Below, piece by piece: positions 11,243 through 21,642 of a DNA stretch of 64,000 bases. The stretch's first letter is position 1; each line of letters begins with the position of its first letter. Source of the stretch: Salvelinus alpinus (lineage: Eukaryota; Chordata; Actinopteri; Salmoniformes; Salmonidae); contig NC_092120.1 of assembly GCF_045679555.1 (NCBI RefSeq), positions 9,971,805 through 10,035,804 of the forward strand. The letters are read 5' to 3'. Position numbers and translations under genes: made by a program. The notes beneath the pieces are model-generated. The model was not told the origin of the DNA, did not search any database, and saw nothing but the letters and a program-made list of their open reading frames with translations.

Positions 11243-11790
11243 TCCATCAACGAAAACCACATATTTTCATCTTCTTCTGTGGTTTGGTAACTTCAGGACT
11301 CTGGCTGGACTGAAGACAAGGCAAAGTTTGGAAAATTTCAAATGATGTAGTGTCCTTCTTGCGACGGCGCCTTCAACCGCAAGGGGGCGATGTAATTCCA
11401 CTCTGTTGTGGACGTCCCCATTGAAATGCATGACATCCAGCACAGCGTAATGGAGTGCTTATGGGTAATGTGAACGAGGCTTAATTGTTACCTTATGGAC
11501 GCTGTAGCCTCGTTTTACTCCGATGTGTAGAATTTGAGCTAGGTTTGGCCCAAAAATTGTCTGACAACCTTAAAGCCTCTAAAGTTTACATTACCCATAA
11601 GCACTCTGTTACATTGCGCCAGATGTACTGCATTTCAATGGGGATGTCCACAACAGATTGGAAACGCAACGCCCCCTTGCTGTTGAAGGCTCCGTTGTTA
11701 GACAGACGCAGCATACTTAGAATTTTTTTAAACTTTGCATTGTCTTCAGAGGAAGATGAAAATATGTGGTTTTCGGTGGTGGGTTTATGA
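11243..11790. repeat. Long imperfect inverted repeat (arms about 220-240 bp)
   Basis: The arm at 11243-11482 and the arm at 11572-11790 are imperfect reverse complements separated by about 90 bases. Shared blocks include CATTACCCATAAGCACTC, CATTTCAATGGGGA and GAAAATATGTGGTTTTCG. TAGCTAGC-rich sequence flanks both sides. It could be a foldback or MITE-type transposon. No protein is encoded. Confidence 0.7.
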
Positions 11791-11799
11791 GATAGCTAG

Positions 11800-13370
11800 C
11801 AACTTATAAACAATAACCCATTCCTATAAGTGAGTACAATTTTAATAGTAATGTTAAATAATACACATTGACTGTTAAGCCAATTATATTATATGACTGT
11901 TGCCTCCCGTTTAAGTTTATTGTGATGGTAATGACGTTTGTTTTTGATGATAATTATTAGGTGGAGGTTGCTAGCTACAATGGTATCTTCAACCTAGCCT
12001 AGCTTTTAGCTAGCTGCTCTGCACTGCAAGCTAGCTTGACTTGCTATAAAGTTAGAGAAACAAGTTGAAGAAAAAGCAAAAAAACGAAACATGTTTTATT
12101 ATCACCAGAAACAATATATTTATCCTGTCTTGAATGAAAAGGTCATATTTTACAATCTCCCAAAATAAATGTGATCTTTGACAAGAGACAAGCTCTCCTC
12201 CATCTTGTGTTACAAACACAAACGTTACACTTGTCCATTCAGTAGCGGGGCAAGAATTCATGAAGATGAAATAACACTTCACGATGTAAATGGGGCATCA
12301 TGCCAACAACTGTAAAAAATCCGGTATAATAGCCTGGTTGATAGACTAGACGTAATATAGTAAAAGTATATCCGGAACACTCAAATGAATATGATATACC
12401 TTTGGTATGGTTACATAAGACAGAAGGTTACTCAAGGCAAAAACCGAAGTAGGGTGGTTGGTCCAGTTGGATGGGTGGGCGTATAACGTTACATAGGAAC
12501 GTCTAGCATCCCCGCCACCTAGCTAACGTTAGCCACAACAAATTGGCATTCGTAACATATCATACGTTTAACAAATTCGTAACATTTTATACGAATTACA
12601 ATTTGTAACATATTGAACGAATTGCAATTCGTAATATATCATACAAAATGGATGATGGACATCCACAAATTCCCGACATACCATACAAAATGTAACATAT
12701 CATAAGTATCCTGGATTTACATTTTACTATCTTATGTCTACCCCAGAGACCGGGTTGACAAGAGGCGGGGAGTGGGTTGTGTACCTGCAATCAAGTTGAT
12801 TTGCAAATTGCACGACTATAATACAGTCAGTGTTAAAAGACCAAAGCCCTTATTGCAAGGAATAAGACCATCTGACACTACCTTTACCCTGGCGAAAATC
12901 AACAAAATCCCTTTCACACCCCAGCTGTCAAGGTTGTTATATACAAGTGAATGCTATTTATTGTGTAGTGGCCCCAATTTGATGTGTGCTAAACAGTACT
13001 GTCCTCTAGTGCACATTTATATGAAGTACATGGATGACAAACCTGCCACTATAGAGTTGAGGGTGGGTAACATGTATTACATAGGCCATTACTGTCCTGA
13101 TTCTCAACGTAATGACAACCATATAAACTTGTGAACAATTGGATATTTGTGCGTAGTCTGTTTCACTTCAGAGTAGATTGTTTGATGACGATATAAGCCA
13201 CTGTAGCCAAAAGCATCAAGCTTGTTCAAACACTTTCATTCAGTTGTTGGATATGGTATTTAACGTTGCTGTAAAAGTGAATGAGTGTTCCAGTTACTGA
13301 CCAGATATAGGCCAAAAACCAACAATCCAAACAGTATATTTCAGTTTCTTACTTCCTTCTTACTCAATTC
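11800..13370. other. No gene; AT-rich, partly repetitive
   Basis: Short open frames here lack recognisable motifs. The segment at about 12530-12720 is a degenerate tandem or palindromic repeat (listed separately). The rest resembles old interspersed repeat with TAGCTAGC motifs. Confidence 0.3.
12540..12720. repeat. Degenerate repeats of ATTCGTAACATATCATAC
   Basis: The motif CGTAACATATCATAC and variants recur about six times at irregular spacing of roughly 20-40 bases. They mix with partly palindromic copies such as ACGAATTACAATTTGTAAC and GAATTGCAATTCG. Several pairs could fold into short hairpins. Confidence 0.6.
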
Positions 13371-13400
13371 AGAATGTTGCCTATACTGGATTTGTTTTGC

Positions 13401-13533
13401 TATACCACACCTTTATTAAGCCACACCTTTATTATACAATACCTTTACTATACCACACCTTTATTATGCCACACCTTTATTATGCCACACCTTTATTATA
13501 CCACACCGTTATTATGCCACACCTTTATTATAC
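13401..13533. repeat. 16-bp minisatellite, about 8 copies
   Basis: The unit CCACACCTTTATTATG repeats with a 16-base period and small changes (one copy has CCGTTATT). It adjoins the left side of a Tc1 remnant. Confidence 0.85.
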
Positions 13534-13534
13534 G

Positions 13535-14262
13535 GACCCCCTGTAGCCATGACGGGATGCACCTGGTCAGCAACAATGTTCAGATACGCTGTGGTGTTCA
13601 AACGTTGCTCAATTGGTATCAAGGGACCTAACGTGTGCCAGGAAAACCTTCCCCACACCATTACACCACCACCACCAGCCTGTACCATTGACACCAGGCA
13701 GGATGGGGCCATGGACTCATGCTGCTTAGGCCAAATCCTGACTCTACCATCAGCATGACCCAACAGGAACCGGGATTCGTTGGACCAGGCAATGTTTTTA
13801 CACTCCTCAGTTGTCCAGTGTCCGTGATTACATGCCCACTGCAGCCGCTTCTTCTTGTTTTCAGATGACAGGAGTGGAACCTGGTGTGGTCTACTGCAAT
13901 AACCCATCGTTGTCAAAGACCGACGAGTTGTGCGTTCCGAGGTGCCGCTCTGCACACCACTGTTGTACGGAACCGTTATTTACTTGTTTGTGGCCCGACT
14001 GTTAGCTTGCATGATTCTTGCCATTCAAATTCAACCTCTCTCATCAACACAAGCTGTTTTCACACACAGGACTATTTTTGACTGGATGTTTTTTGTTTGT
14101 CCCTCCATTCTCGGTAAAGACACGGTCCTATGTAAAAAGCCCAGGAGGCCGGGACGTTTTTGGCACGACGATCAATCCACACTCAATCGCTTAGTTCACT
14201 TATTTTGCCCTTTCTAGAGTTCAATCGAACAGTAACTGAATGCCTCGATGCCTGTCTTCATG
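13535..14262 (-). mobile_element. Tc1-like element remnant with broken transposase
   Basis: The minus strand at 13535-13955 encodes the middle of a Tc1 transposase (QWACNHGHWTTEECKNIAWS, then NESRFLLGHADGRVRIW and GGGGVMVWGRFSW). The first catalytic aspartate in the usual WSDES is Asn here, and the second and third catalytic blocks are not present. The stretch at 13985-14262 resembles the 5' non-coding and terminal part of the same family. It cannot be active. Confidence 0.7.
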
Positions 14263-14940
14263 ATAATGCCCTTTTAGTGTAAGAGCTGTTTAAAAAGACT
14301 GCCTGCAAAGTCAGACAGTTTTGGTGGGATTGAGTTTTGGCCTGCCTGGTGACATTACCAGATGGTAAATGAGTTAAAAGACCAATAAGAAAGACATTTC
14401 CAGTCCTTCTGATAGTTTTCAGTTTTCCCCTCCCCACTCAGACCACTACCAGACAGTCTTTGCTCTTTGCCCAGAACCATTTTTGACCATTTTAATTGAA
14501 AACAATCACAGTAAGGTACTTAATTGTTACCCAGAAATGATTTGATATTGAGATAAAAACTGTTATAAATTATTTGTACCTACATGGTAATACAGTACAT
14601 ATGGTTTGTATCTTAGCGATAACTCATGATGGAAAGTTATGAAGCAAATCCAATAGTCGCTCAGTAATATAAATAAAGTTATTCCAGTAAACAGATAATA
14701 CAGTCACGATACATGGCCACTATCCACGTACTTCCGTACGTGCACGCACGCACACACACACAGAGACAGATAACTTCCCTCAAAACATAGAATACAGCTA
14801 AATTAAGAATATGACAAAATATTTAATAAACATCAGGACAAAGCCAGTAGCCTATATTCGAAAGAGAGAGAGTTCAAAGTGTAAGCAGAATGACTGGCTG
14901 ACACACTGTTCATTTATGTAATTTCGTCACAGATGGATGA
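14263..14940. repeat. Unclassified interspersed repeat; no gene
   Basis: The sequence at about 14280-14580 looks like a widespread salmonid repeat remembered from other loci. A short CA-rich tract lies at 14745-14762. Nothing coding is seen on either strand. Confidence 0.35.
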
Positions 14941-15043
14941 CTAACAGAGGTTCCAGGTAGAGCACAAATAACCAGGCTCAACAATATACCACTCACTGGT
15001 CAGATCACCTCTTACTACAAACATCCTGTTCTCCTCTCTGAAG

Positions 15044-15172
15044 ATGTCCAGCTCTGTAACAACAACCACTAATGGGGTGGTGGTCATCACCCATGTGCAT
15101 CCTTCTGGAAATGGAATGAGGGACACTTCTCTCCCTCACTGTCAGGGACAGACAGTCTCCTCAGTGCTGGGA
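15044..15172 (+). pseudogene. ms4a-like N-terminal exon, truncated
   Basis: The ATG at 15044 opens MSSSVTTTTNGVVVITHVHP, typical of fish MS4A N-termini, which have a Ser/Thr-rich start, a GVVVVT-like segment and then His-Val-x-Pro. The frame continues to about SSVLGR. The family then expects a conserved FLKGEP/ALG segment leading into the first membrane helix; instead the sequence becomes SINE-like and hits TAG at 15197. The exon end at 15172 is an estimate. Confidence 0.55.
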
Positions 15173-15352
15173 AGATGTCCTTGTCCCATCGCACACTAGT
15201 GACTCATGTGGCAGGCTGGGTGCAGTGCACACTGACACGATTGCCAGGTGCACAGTGTTTCCTCTGACACATTGGTGCGGCTGGCTTCCGGGTTGTGGGC
15301 ATTGTGTCAAGAAGCCTGATCAACTCTATGCGAAGGAGATGACTGGTTTTCT
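15173..15352 (+). repeat. SINE-like fragment
   Basis: The segment containing GGTGCGGCTGGCTTCCGGGT and CCAGGTGCACAGTGTTTCCT resembles the body of a common salmonid SINE-type repeat. It lies exactly where the ms4a-like frame is lost, so it probably caused or followed that break. Confidence 0.45.
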
Positions 15353-15540
15353 GATTCTCGCCCCTACTTTTCTTTTTACAGTATCTGTGACCAACAGATG
15401 CATATCTGTATTCCCAGTCATGTGAAATCCATAGATTAAGGCCTAATGAATGTATTTCAATTGACAGATTACCTTATATGAACTGTAACTCAGTAAACTC
15501 TGAAATTGTTGCATGCTGCATTTATATTTTGGTTCAGTGT
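15353..15540. mobile_element. Terminal fragment of a Tc1-like element
   Basis: The last about 110 bases are an inverted, diverged match to the terminus at 4972-5050 (shared core GAAATTGTTGC and AATGAATTTATTTCAATTGA-like sequence). No transposase is present. It may have replaced the ms4a exon coding the first membrane helix. Confidence 0.55.
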
Positions 15541-15790
15541 ATGTGTGCTTAGATAGGCCTATGCAATTTATATGCTCATGGATTTTTAGTTTGCATTGAC
15601 CTTTATGTTGGTGCAATTAAACATTCAAGGCTTCTTGTTTGTTGTTCTATACAATCTATACACACCTTGAATTCATGTGTTTCATCCACAAAGGAGAAAA
15701 GCATATGTACAAGAAGTCATTATTATTACTACACCCAATACAGTTTGCATTGACTTCTATGTGGGTGCAATTAAACTTGACCTTGAACTT

Positions 15791-15886
15791 TGGTCATACA
15801 GAAGAAATCTGAATTATATCTCTTCCTTGTACATCATTGCAGGCTCAGTCACGGTTTCTGCCGACAACAAACTGAACAAGTGTCTG
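15791..15886 (+). pseudogene. ms4a-like exon: TM1-TM2 region
   Basis: The frame reads ISSLYIIAGSVTVSADNKL then NKCL before a GTCAGT donor after 15886. In MS4A proteins the matching part is (Y)IISGSL(S/T)VAAExK...CLV, which joins the first two helices. The start of the exon is not clear because the upstream bases contain a local repeat (GTGCAATTAAAC seen twice), so 15791 is a guess. The few residues normally found between KCLV and the next exon are not accounted for. Confidence 0.55.
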
Positions 15887-16068
15887 GTCAGTGTAAACAA
15901 TTGTTCTCCCTCAATGAAGTTTATGCTTCACTCAAGATGTAGGGTGTACATTTAAATTGTGATAACGATTGTCAACATACTGAATTCTATATTGCATTGT
16001 ATTCTTCAGAAATGTTCATCCACAACCAATAGCCATTCCCATGACCTCTCTCTGCTCTGTCTCCTCAG

Positions 16069-16189
16069 GATGTAGTTGCCACCGTAACTGCTCTTACTGG
16101 CATTATTCTCCATTCTTTAGATGGTGCTGGGATCATGTTGAACTACAACTGGGACTATCCATACTACTATGTCGTGTCAACTGTATTGG
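16069..16189 (+). pseudogene. ms4a-like exon: TM2-TM3 and extracellular loop
   Basis: A strong acceptor (CTCTGTCTCCTCAG) precedes DVVATVTALTGIILHSLDGA, followed by GIMLNYNWDYPYYYVVSTVLG. A G|GTATGC donor follows, in phase 1. The hydrophobic run, the Asp after the helix and the aromatic loop before the next helix are characteristic of the MS4A family. The exon is intact: 40 codons plus one base. Confidence 0.7.
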
Positions 16190-16331
16190 GTATGCCCAAA
16201 TTATTATTCCTTTTGTACTTTTGTTGGTCAGGAGATGTTTGTAAATTGGTAAAGGGGTATTTATCACCTATAATCTTGTTACTGTTGTAACATTTAATGT
16301 TTATTATAGAGGAGGTCACAAGGAATTTCAG

Positions 16332-16433
16332 GTGTTTTGGCTGTTTTCTCCGTGCTGGAGTTCAAAGTGTCACCTGTGTCTCGTCTCGTTTGCCTGCAAT
16401 GTTGTCTGCTGCTATTCCACCCCTGAGCTGGGT
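16332..16433 (+). pseudogene. ms4a-like exon: TM4, frameshifted
   Basis: After the TTTCAG acceptor the phase-1 frame reads GVLAVFSVLEFKVSPVSR, like the fourth helix of MS4A proteins (VLLVFSxLEF). Family sequences then continue with a Cys-rich SFxCKxxCC segment. Here that match (SFACNVVCCYSTPELGVTIM) lies in the next frame, so one base has been gained near 16380-16388. The unshifted frame ends in TGA at 16424. The 3' exon end is uncertain. Confidence 0.6.
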
Positions 16434-16596
16434 GTTACTATAATGTCAAACATCATAAACATTCAACTAAGTTCGAGCATTTATCATATGTAATATTGCA
16501 ACTGAGTGCACTGAGCAGGCATGATACCTCAAATAGCAAAGGAGTACAATTGTGCTGAATAAAAGATTACTTTAATCCATCCGTTTACACTTTTAG

Positions 16597-16692
16597 GAAG
16601 TCTTCTTCATTGGGAATCAAATACCTCATGGCAGCATTGTGATCCCAAGCAACGCACCTTTCCCTCCACAGAACAACTATGAGGTCAAATAA
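16597..16692 (+). pseudogene. ms4a-like cytoplasmic exon ending in a LINE-borne stop
   Basis: Following a CTTTTAG acceptor the frame reads EVFFIGNQIPHGSIVIPSNA then PFPPQNNYEVK and TAA at 16690. The Pro-rich, Tyr-ending tail fits MS4A cytoplasmic ends. The last two codons and the stop come from GTCAAATAAAATAAAATC, which is the tail of LINE-A (minus strand). The normal donor, probably after GAG at 16683, seems to have been displaced by that insertion. Confidence 0.6.
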
Positions 16693-16930
16693 AATAAAAT
16701 CTTATTTGTCACATTCTTCATCAACAACAGGTGTAGACTAACAGTGAAATGCTTACGGGCCCTTTCCAACAATGCAGAGTTAAAGATCAAAATAAAATAA
16801 AAATGTAAGTAGTGACAAAAGGAATAAAACACAATGAATAACAAATAACAATGAGTAAAAATAACATGGCTATTTACAGGGAGTACCAGTACAGAGTCGA
16901 TGTGCAGTGGTACAAGGTAATTGAGGTAGC
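16684..16930 (-). mobile_element. LINE-A, 3' portion
   Basis: On the minus strand this ends in an AT-rich tail (GATTTTATTTTATTTGAC). It belongs to a very common salmonid/teleost non-LTR element whose other half is at 27816-28548. A Tc1 element splits the two, leaving TA at 16931-16932 and TA at 27814-27815. Confidence 0.7.
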
Positions 16931-18018
16931 TACAGTTGAAGTCGGAAGTTTACATACACTTAGGTTGAAGTCATTAAAACTCGTTTTTCAACCACTTCAC
17001 AAATTTCTTGTTAACAAACTATAGTTTTGGCAAGTCGGTTAGTACATCTTCTTTGTGCATGACACAAGTCATTTTTCAAACAATTGTTTACAGATAGATT
17101 ATTTCACTTATAATTCACTGTATCCCAATTCCAGTGGGTCAGAAGTTTACATGCACTAAGTTGACTGTGCCTTTAAACAGCTTGGAAAATTCCAGAAAAT
17201 GATGTCATGGCTTTAGAAGCATCTGATAGGCTAATTGACATAATTTGAGTCAATTGGAGGTGTACCTGTGAATTTATTTCAAGACCTACTTTCAAACTCA
17301 GTGCCTCTTTGCTTGACATCGTGGGAAAATCAAAAGAAATCAGCCAAGACTTCAGAAAAAAATTGTAGAGCCCCACAAGTCTGGTTCACCCTTGGGAAAA
17401 ATGTCCAAACGCCTGAAGGTACCACGTTCATCTGTACAAACAATAGTACGCAAGTATAAACACCATGGGACCACACAGCCGTCATACCACTCAGGAAGGA
17501 GACGTGTTCTGTCTCCTAGAGATGAACGTACTTTGGTGCGAAAAGTGCAAATGAATCACAGAACAACAGCAAAGGACCTTGCTGGAGGAAAACAGGTACA
17601 CAAGTATCCATATTCACAATAAAACGAGTCCTATATCAACATAACCTGGAAGGCCACTCAGCAAGGAAGAAGCCACTGCTCCAAAACCGCCATAAAAAAG
17701 CCAGACTACGGTTTGCAACTGCACATGGGGACAAAGATCGTACTTTTTGGACAAATGTCCTCTGGTCTGATGAAACAAAAACAGAACTGTTTGGCCATAA
17801 TGACCATCGTTTTGTTTGGAGGAAAAAGGGTGAGGCTTGCAAGCCGAAGAACACCATCCATTTAACATTTACATTTAAGTCATTTAGCAGACGCTCTTAT
17901 CCAGAGCGACTTACAAATTGGTGCATTCACCTTATGACATCCAGTGGAACAGCCACTTTACAATAGTGCATCTAAATCTTTTAAGGGGGGGGGGGGGGGT
18001 CAGAAGGATTACTTTATC

Positions 18019-20410
18019 CTATCCTAGGTATTCCTTAAAGAGGTGGGGTTTCAGGTGTCTCCGGAAGGTGGTGATTGACTCCGCTGTCCTGGCGTCGTGA
18101 GGGAGTTTGTTCCACCATTGGGGGGCCAGAGCAGCGAACAGTTTTGACTGGGCTGAGCGGGAACTGTACTTCCTCAGTGGTAGGGAGGCGAGCAGGCCAG
18201 AGGTGGATGAACGCAGTGCCCTTGTTTGGGTGTAGGGCCTGATCAGAGCCTGAAGGTACTGAGGTGCCGTTCCCCTCACAGCTCCGTAGGCAAGCACCAT
18301 GGTCTTGTAGCGGATGCGAGCTTCAACTGGAAGCCAGTGGAGAGAGCGGAGGAGCGGGGTGACGTGAGAGAACTTGGGAAGGTTGAACACCAGACGGGCT
18401 GCGGCGTTCTGGATGAGTTGTAGGGGTTTAATGGCACAGGCAGGGAGCCCAGCCAACAGCGAGTTGCAGTAATCCAGACGGGAGATGACAAGTGCCTGGA
18501 TTAGGACCTGCGCCGCTTCCTGTGTGAGGCAGGGTCGTACTCTGCGGATGTTGTAGAGCATGAACCTACAGGAACGGGTCACCGCCTTGATGTGAGTTGA
18601 GAACGACAGGGTGTTGTCCAGGATCACGCCAAGGTTCTTAGCGCTCTGGGAGGAGGACACAATGGAGTTGTCAACCGTGATGGCGAGATCATGGAACGGG
18701 CAGTCCTTCCCCGGGAGGAAGAGCAGCTCCGTCTTGCCGAGGTTCAGCTTGAGGTGGTGATCCGTCATCCACACTGATATGTCTGCCAGACATGCAGAGA
18801 TGCGATTCGCCACCTGGTCATCAGAAGGGGGAAAGGAGAAGATTAATTGTGTGTCGTCTGCATAGCAATGATAGGAGAGACCATGTGAGGTTATGACAGA
18901 GCCAAGTGACTTGGTGTATAGCGAGAATAGGAGAGGGCCTAGAACAGAGCCCTGGGGGACACCAGTGGTGAGAGCACGTGGTGAGGAGACAGATTCTCGC
19001 CACGCCACCTGGTAGGAGCGACCTGTCAGGTAGGACGCAATCCAAGCGTGGGCCGTGCCGGAGATGCCCAACTCGGAGAGGGTGGAGAGGAGGATCTGAT
19101 GGTTCACAGTATCGAAGGCAGCCGATAGGTCTAGAAGGATGAGAGCAGAGGAGAGAGAGTTAGCTTTAGCAGTGCGGAGCGCCTCCGTGATACAGAGAAG
19201 AGCAGTCTCAGTTGAATGACTAGTCTTGAAACCTGACTGATTTGGATCAAGAAGGTCATTCTGAGAGAGATAGCAGGAGAGCTGGCCAAGGACGGCACGT
19301 TCAAGAGTTTTGGAGAGAAAAGAAAGAAGGGATACTGGTCTGTAGTTGTTGACATCGGAGGGATCGAGTGTAGGTTTTTTCAGAAGGGGTGCAACTCTCG
19401 CTCTCTTGAAGACGGAAGGGACGTAGCCAGCGGTCAGGGATGAGTTGATGAGCGAGGTGAGGTAAGGGAGAAGGTCTCCGGAAATGGTCTGGAGAAGAGA
19501 GGAGGGGATAGGGTCAAGCGGGCAGGTTGTTGGGCGGCCGGCCGTCACAAGACGCGAGATTTCATCTGGAGAGAGAGGGGAGAAAGAGGTCAGAGCACAG
19601 GGTAGGGCAGTGTGAGCAGAACCAGCGGTGTCGTTTGACTTAGCAAACGAGGATCGGATGTCGTCGACCTTCTTTTCAAAATGGTTGACGAAGTCATCTG
19701 CAGAGAGGGAGGAGGGGGGGGGGGGGGGAGGAGGATTCAGGAGGGAGGAGAAGGTGGCAAAGAGCTTCCTAGGGTTAGAGGCAGATGCTTGGAATTTAGA
19801 GTGGTAGAAAGTGGCTTTAGCAGCAGAGACAGAAGAGGAAAATGTAGAGAGGAGGGAGTGAAAGGATGCCAGGTCCGCAGGGAGGCGAGTTTTCCTCCAT
19901 TTCCGCTCGGCTGCCCGGAGCCCTGTTCTGTGAGCTCGCAATGAGTCGTCGAGCCACGGAGCGGGAGGGGAGGACCGAGCCGGCCTGGAGGATAGGGGAC
20001 ATAGAGAGTCAAAGGATGCAGAAAGGGAAGAGAGGAGGGTTGAGGAGGCAGAATCAGGAGATAGGTTGGAGAAGGTTTGAGCAGAGGGAAGAGATGATAG
20101 GATGGAAGAGGAGAGAGTAGCGGGGGAGAGAGAGCGAAGGTTGGGACGGCGCGATACCATCCGAGTAGGGGCAGTGTGGGAAGTGTTGGATGAGAGCGAG
20201 AGGGAAAAGGATACAAGGTAGTGGTCGGAGACTTGGAGGGGAGTTGCAATGAGGTTAGTGGAAGAACAGCATCTAGTAAAGATGAGGTCAAGCGTATTGC
20301 CTGCCTTGTGAGTAGGGGGGGAAGGTGAGAGGGTGAGGTCAAAAGAGGAGAGGAGTGGAAAGAAGGAGGCAGAGAGGAATGAGTCAAAGGTAGACGTGGG
20401 GAGGTTAAAG
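18019..20410 (-). pseudogene. LINE-B ORF2, reverse transcriptase part
   Basis: The frame of almost 800 codons on the minus strand is the RT and C-terminal part of an L2/CR1-group ORF2. Motifs in order are [49 protein letters not shown] (first catalytic Asp), [16 protein letters not shown], and the catalytic YADDTQL, then LNLGKTELLF. It ends normally with FKEYLG and a stop. All core catalytic residues are present. Upstream residues beyond 20410 come from LINE-C and are not part of this protein; the endonuclease part lies 5.7 kb away at 26100. Confidence 0.85.
20405..20410. other. LINE-C target site duplication, left
   Basis: TTAAAG here and again at 26094-26099 flanks LINE-C. In LINE-B the bases belong to the Asp-Phe-Asn codons of the endonuclease. 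Confidence 0.6.
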
Positions 20411-20640
20411 GTTCTATCGTGGGGAGGTTTAGTTCTATCTACTTCCTGTTGAATCTGCAGACGTGTTGCTGTGCGTTTTGTTGCTGTGCGTTTTGCTGCC
20501 AACTTTACTTTACTTTGCTAGCTGACAACTTTACGTTTTTTGTTTTGTTTTTGTTTTTAATTACCGTTTATATTTTTAGTTTTTCCATCGCAACTTTTTT
20601 CCCTCATTCAACTTTTTCACTCCGGACGCTTTATCTGGAC

Positions 20641-21636
20641 ATGGTTCGTCAACACCTTCAACAGCCGAAGCTAAGTAGTAACATTAACATGATGTCTTCT
20701 AATTGCAGTCGCTGTACTCATAATATACAGGAGAACGATCGCCTTACGGCGAGAATAGCTGTGCTACAAGCCCAGCTTCAGACGCAATCGTTAGGCAAGG
20801 GTAATTTCAGTGTAGGAAAGGAAGAAACAGCGTCTGTGCCACCAGTAAGTACAGATAGTAACGTTAGTATAAATCCCCCCGCACAGTCCCCGCAGCCGGA
20901 CAACTTTCTCATGGCTTCTGGAGGGAAATGCTGTTGGAATGCTCAACCGGTGTCGCTCATTCAGCCGACAGAAACTTTCAACCGGTTCTCCCCATTATGT
21001 AGCGAGTCGGAGTCTGAGTCTGAGTCTTCTCTTGTCTCTACTCCTCCCGTTACGGGGTCTGAGACGCCGAAGGCTCCCACCATTAGCTCTGACAAATTGA
21101 AAACCCTAGTCATTGGCGACTCCATCACCCGCAGTATTAGACTTAAAGCGAATCACCCAGCGATCATACACTGTTTACCAGGGGGCAGGGCTACCGACGT
21201 TAAGGCTAATCTAAAGATGGTGCTGGCTAAAGCTAAATCTGGCGAGTGTAGAGAGTATAGAGATATTGTTATCCACGTCGGCACCAACGATGTTAGGATG
21301 AAACAGTCAGAGGTCACCAAGCGCAACATAGCTTCAGCGTGTAAATCAGCTAGAAAGATGTGTCGGCATCGAGTAATTGTCTCTGGCCCCCTCCCAGTTA
21401 GGGGGAGTGACGAGCTCTACAGCAGAGTCTCAGCACTCAATCGCTGGTTGAAAACTGTTTTCTGCCCCTCCCAAAAGATAGAATTTGTAGATAATTGGCC
21501 CTCTTTCTGGGACTCACCCACAAACAGGACCAAGCCTGACCTGCTGAGGAGTGACGGACTCCATCCTAGCTGGAGGGGTGCTCTCATCTTATCTACCAAC
21601 ATAGATAGGGCTCTAACTCCTCTAGCCCCACAATGA
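20641..21636 (+). CDS. LINE-C ORF1: coiled coil plus SGNH-hydrolase (esterase) domain
   Basis: The ATG at 20641 follows a 5' leader and opens MVRQHLQQPKLSS. A Cys-containing stretch (NCSRCTHNIQ) and a short coiled coil (ENDRLTARIAVLQAQLQTQ) come first, then a Ser-rich linker. From about residue 155 there is an SGNH/GDSL-type hydrolase with LVIGDSIT (Ser nucleophile), the block VIHVGTNDV (Asn) and SDGLHPSWRG (Asp and His). ORF1 proteins of L2/CR1-group LINEs often carry such esterase domains, of uncertain role in retrotransposition. The frame is 331 codons and ends in TGA, which is in the same frame as ORF2. Confidence 0.85.
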   Translation: MVRQHLQQPKLSSNINMMSSNCSRCTHNIQENDRLTARIAVLQAQLQTQSLGKGNFSVGKEETASVPPVSTDSNVSINPPAQSPQPDNFLMASGGKCCWNAQPVSLIQPTETFNRFSPLCSESESESESSLVSTPPVTGSETPKAPTISSDKLKTLVIGDSITRSIRLKANHPAIIHCLPGGRATDVKANLKMVLAKAKSGECREYRDIVIHVGTNDVRMKQSEVTKRNIASACKSARKMCRHRVIVSGPLPVRGSDELYSRVSALNRWLKTVFCPSQKIEFVDNWPSFWDSPTNRTKPDLLRSDGLHPSWRGALILSTNIDRALTPLAPQ

Positions 21637-21642
21637 AATAGG

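Noticed and set aside
13374..13631. Tyr/His/Leu-rich repeat protein
   Set aside because: Produced by the 16-bp minisatellite; no motif, no splice signals.
14941..15126. Minus-strand protein frame of 61 codons
   Set aside because: It is antisense to the ms4a-like N-terminal exon, whose plus-strand reading matches the family better.
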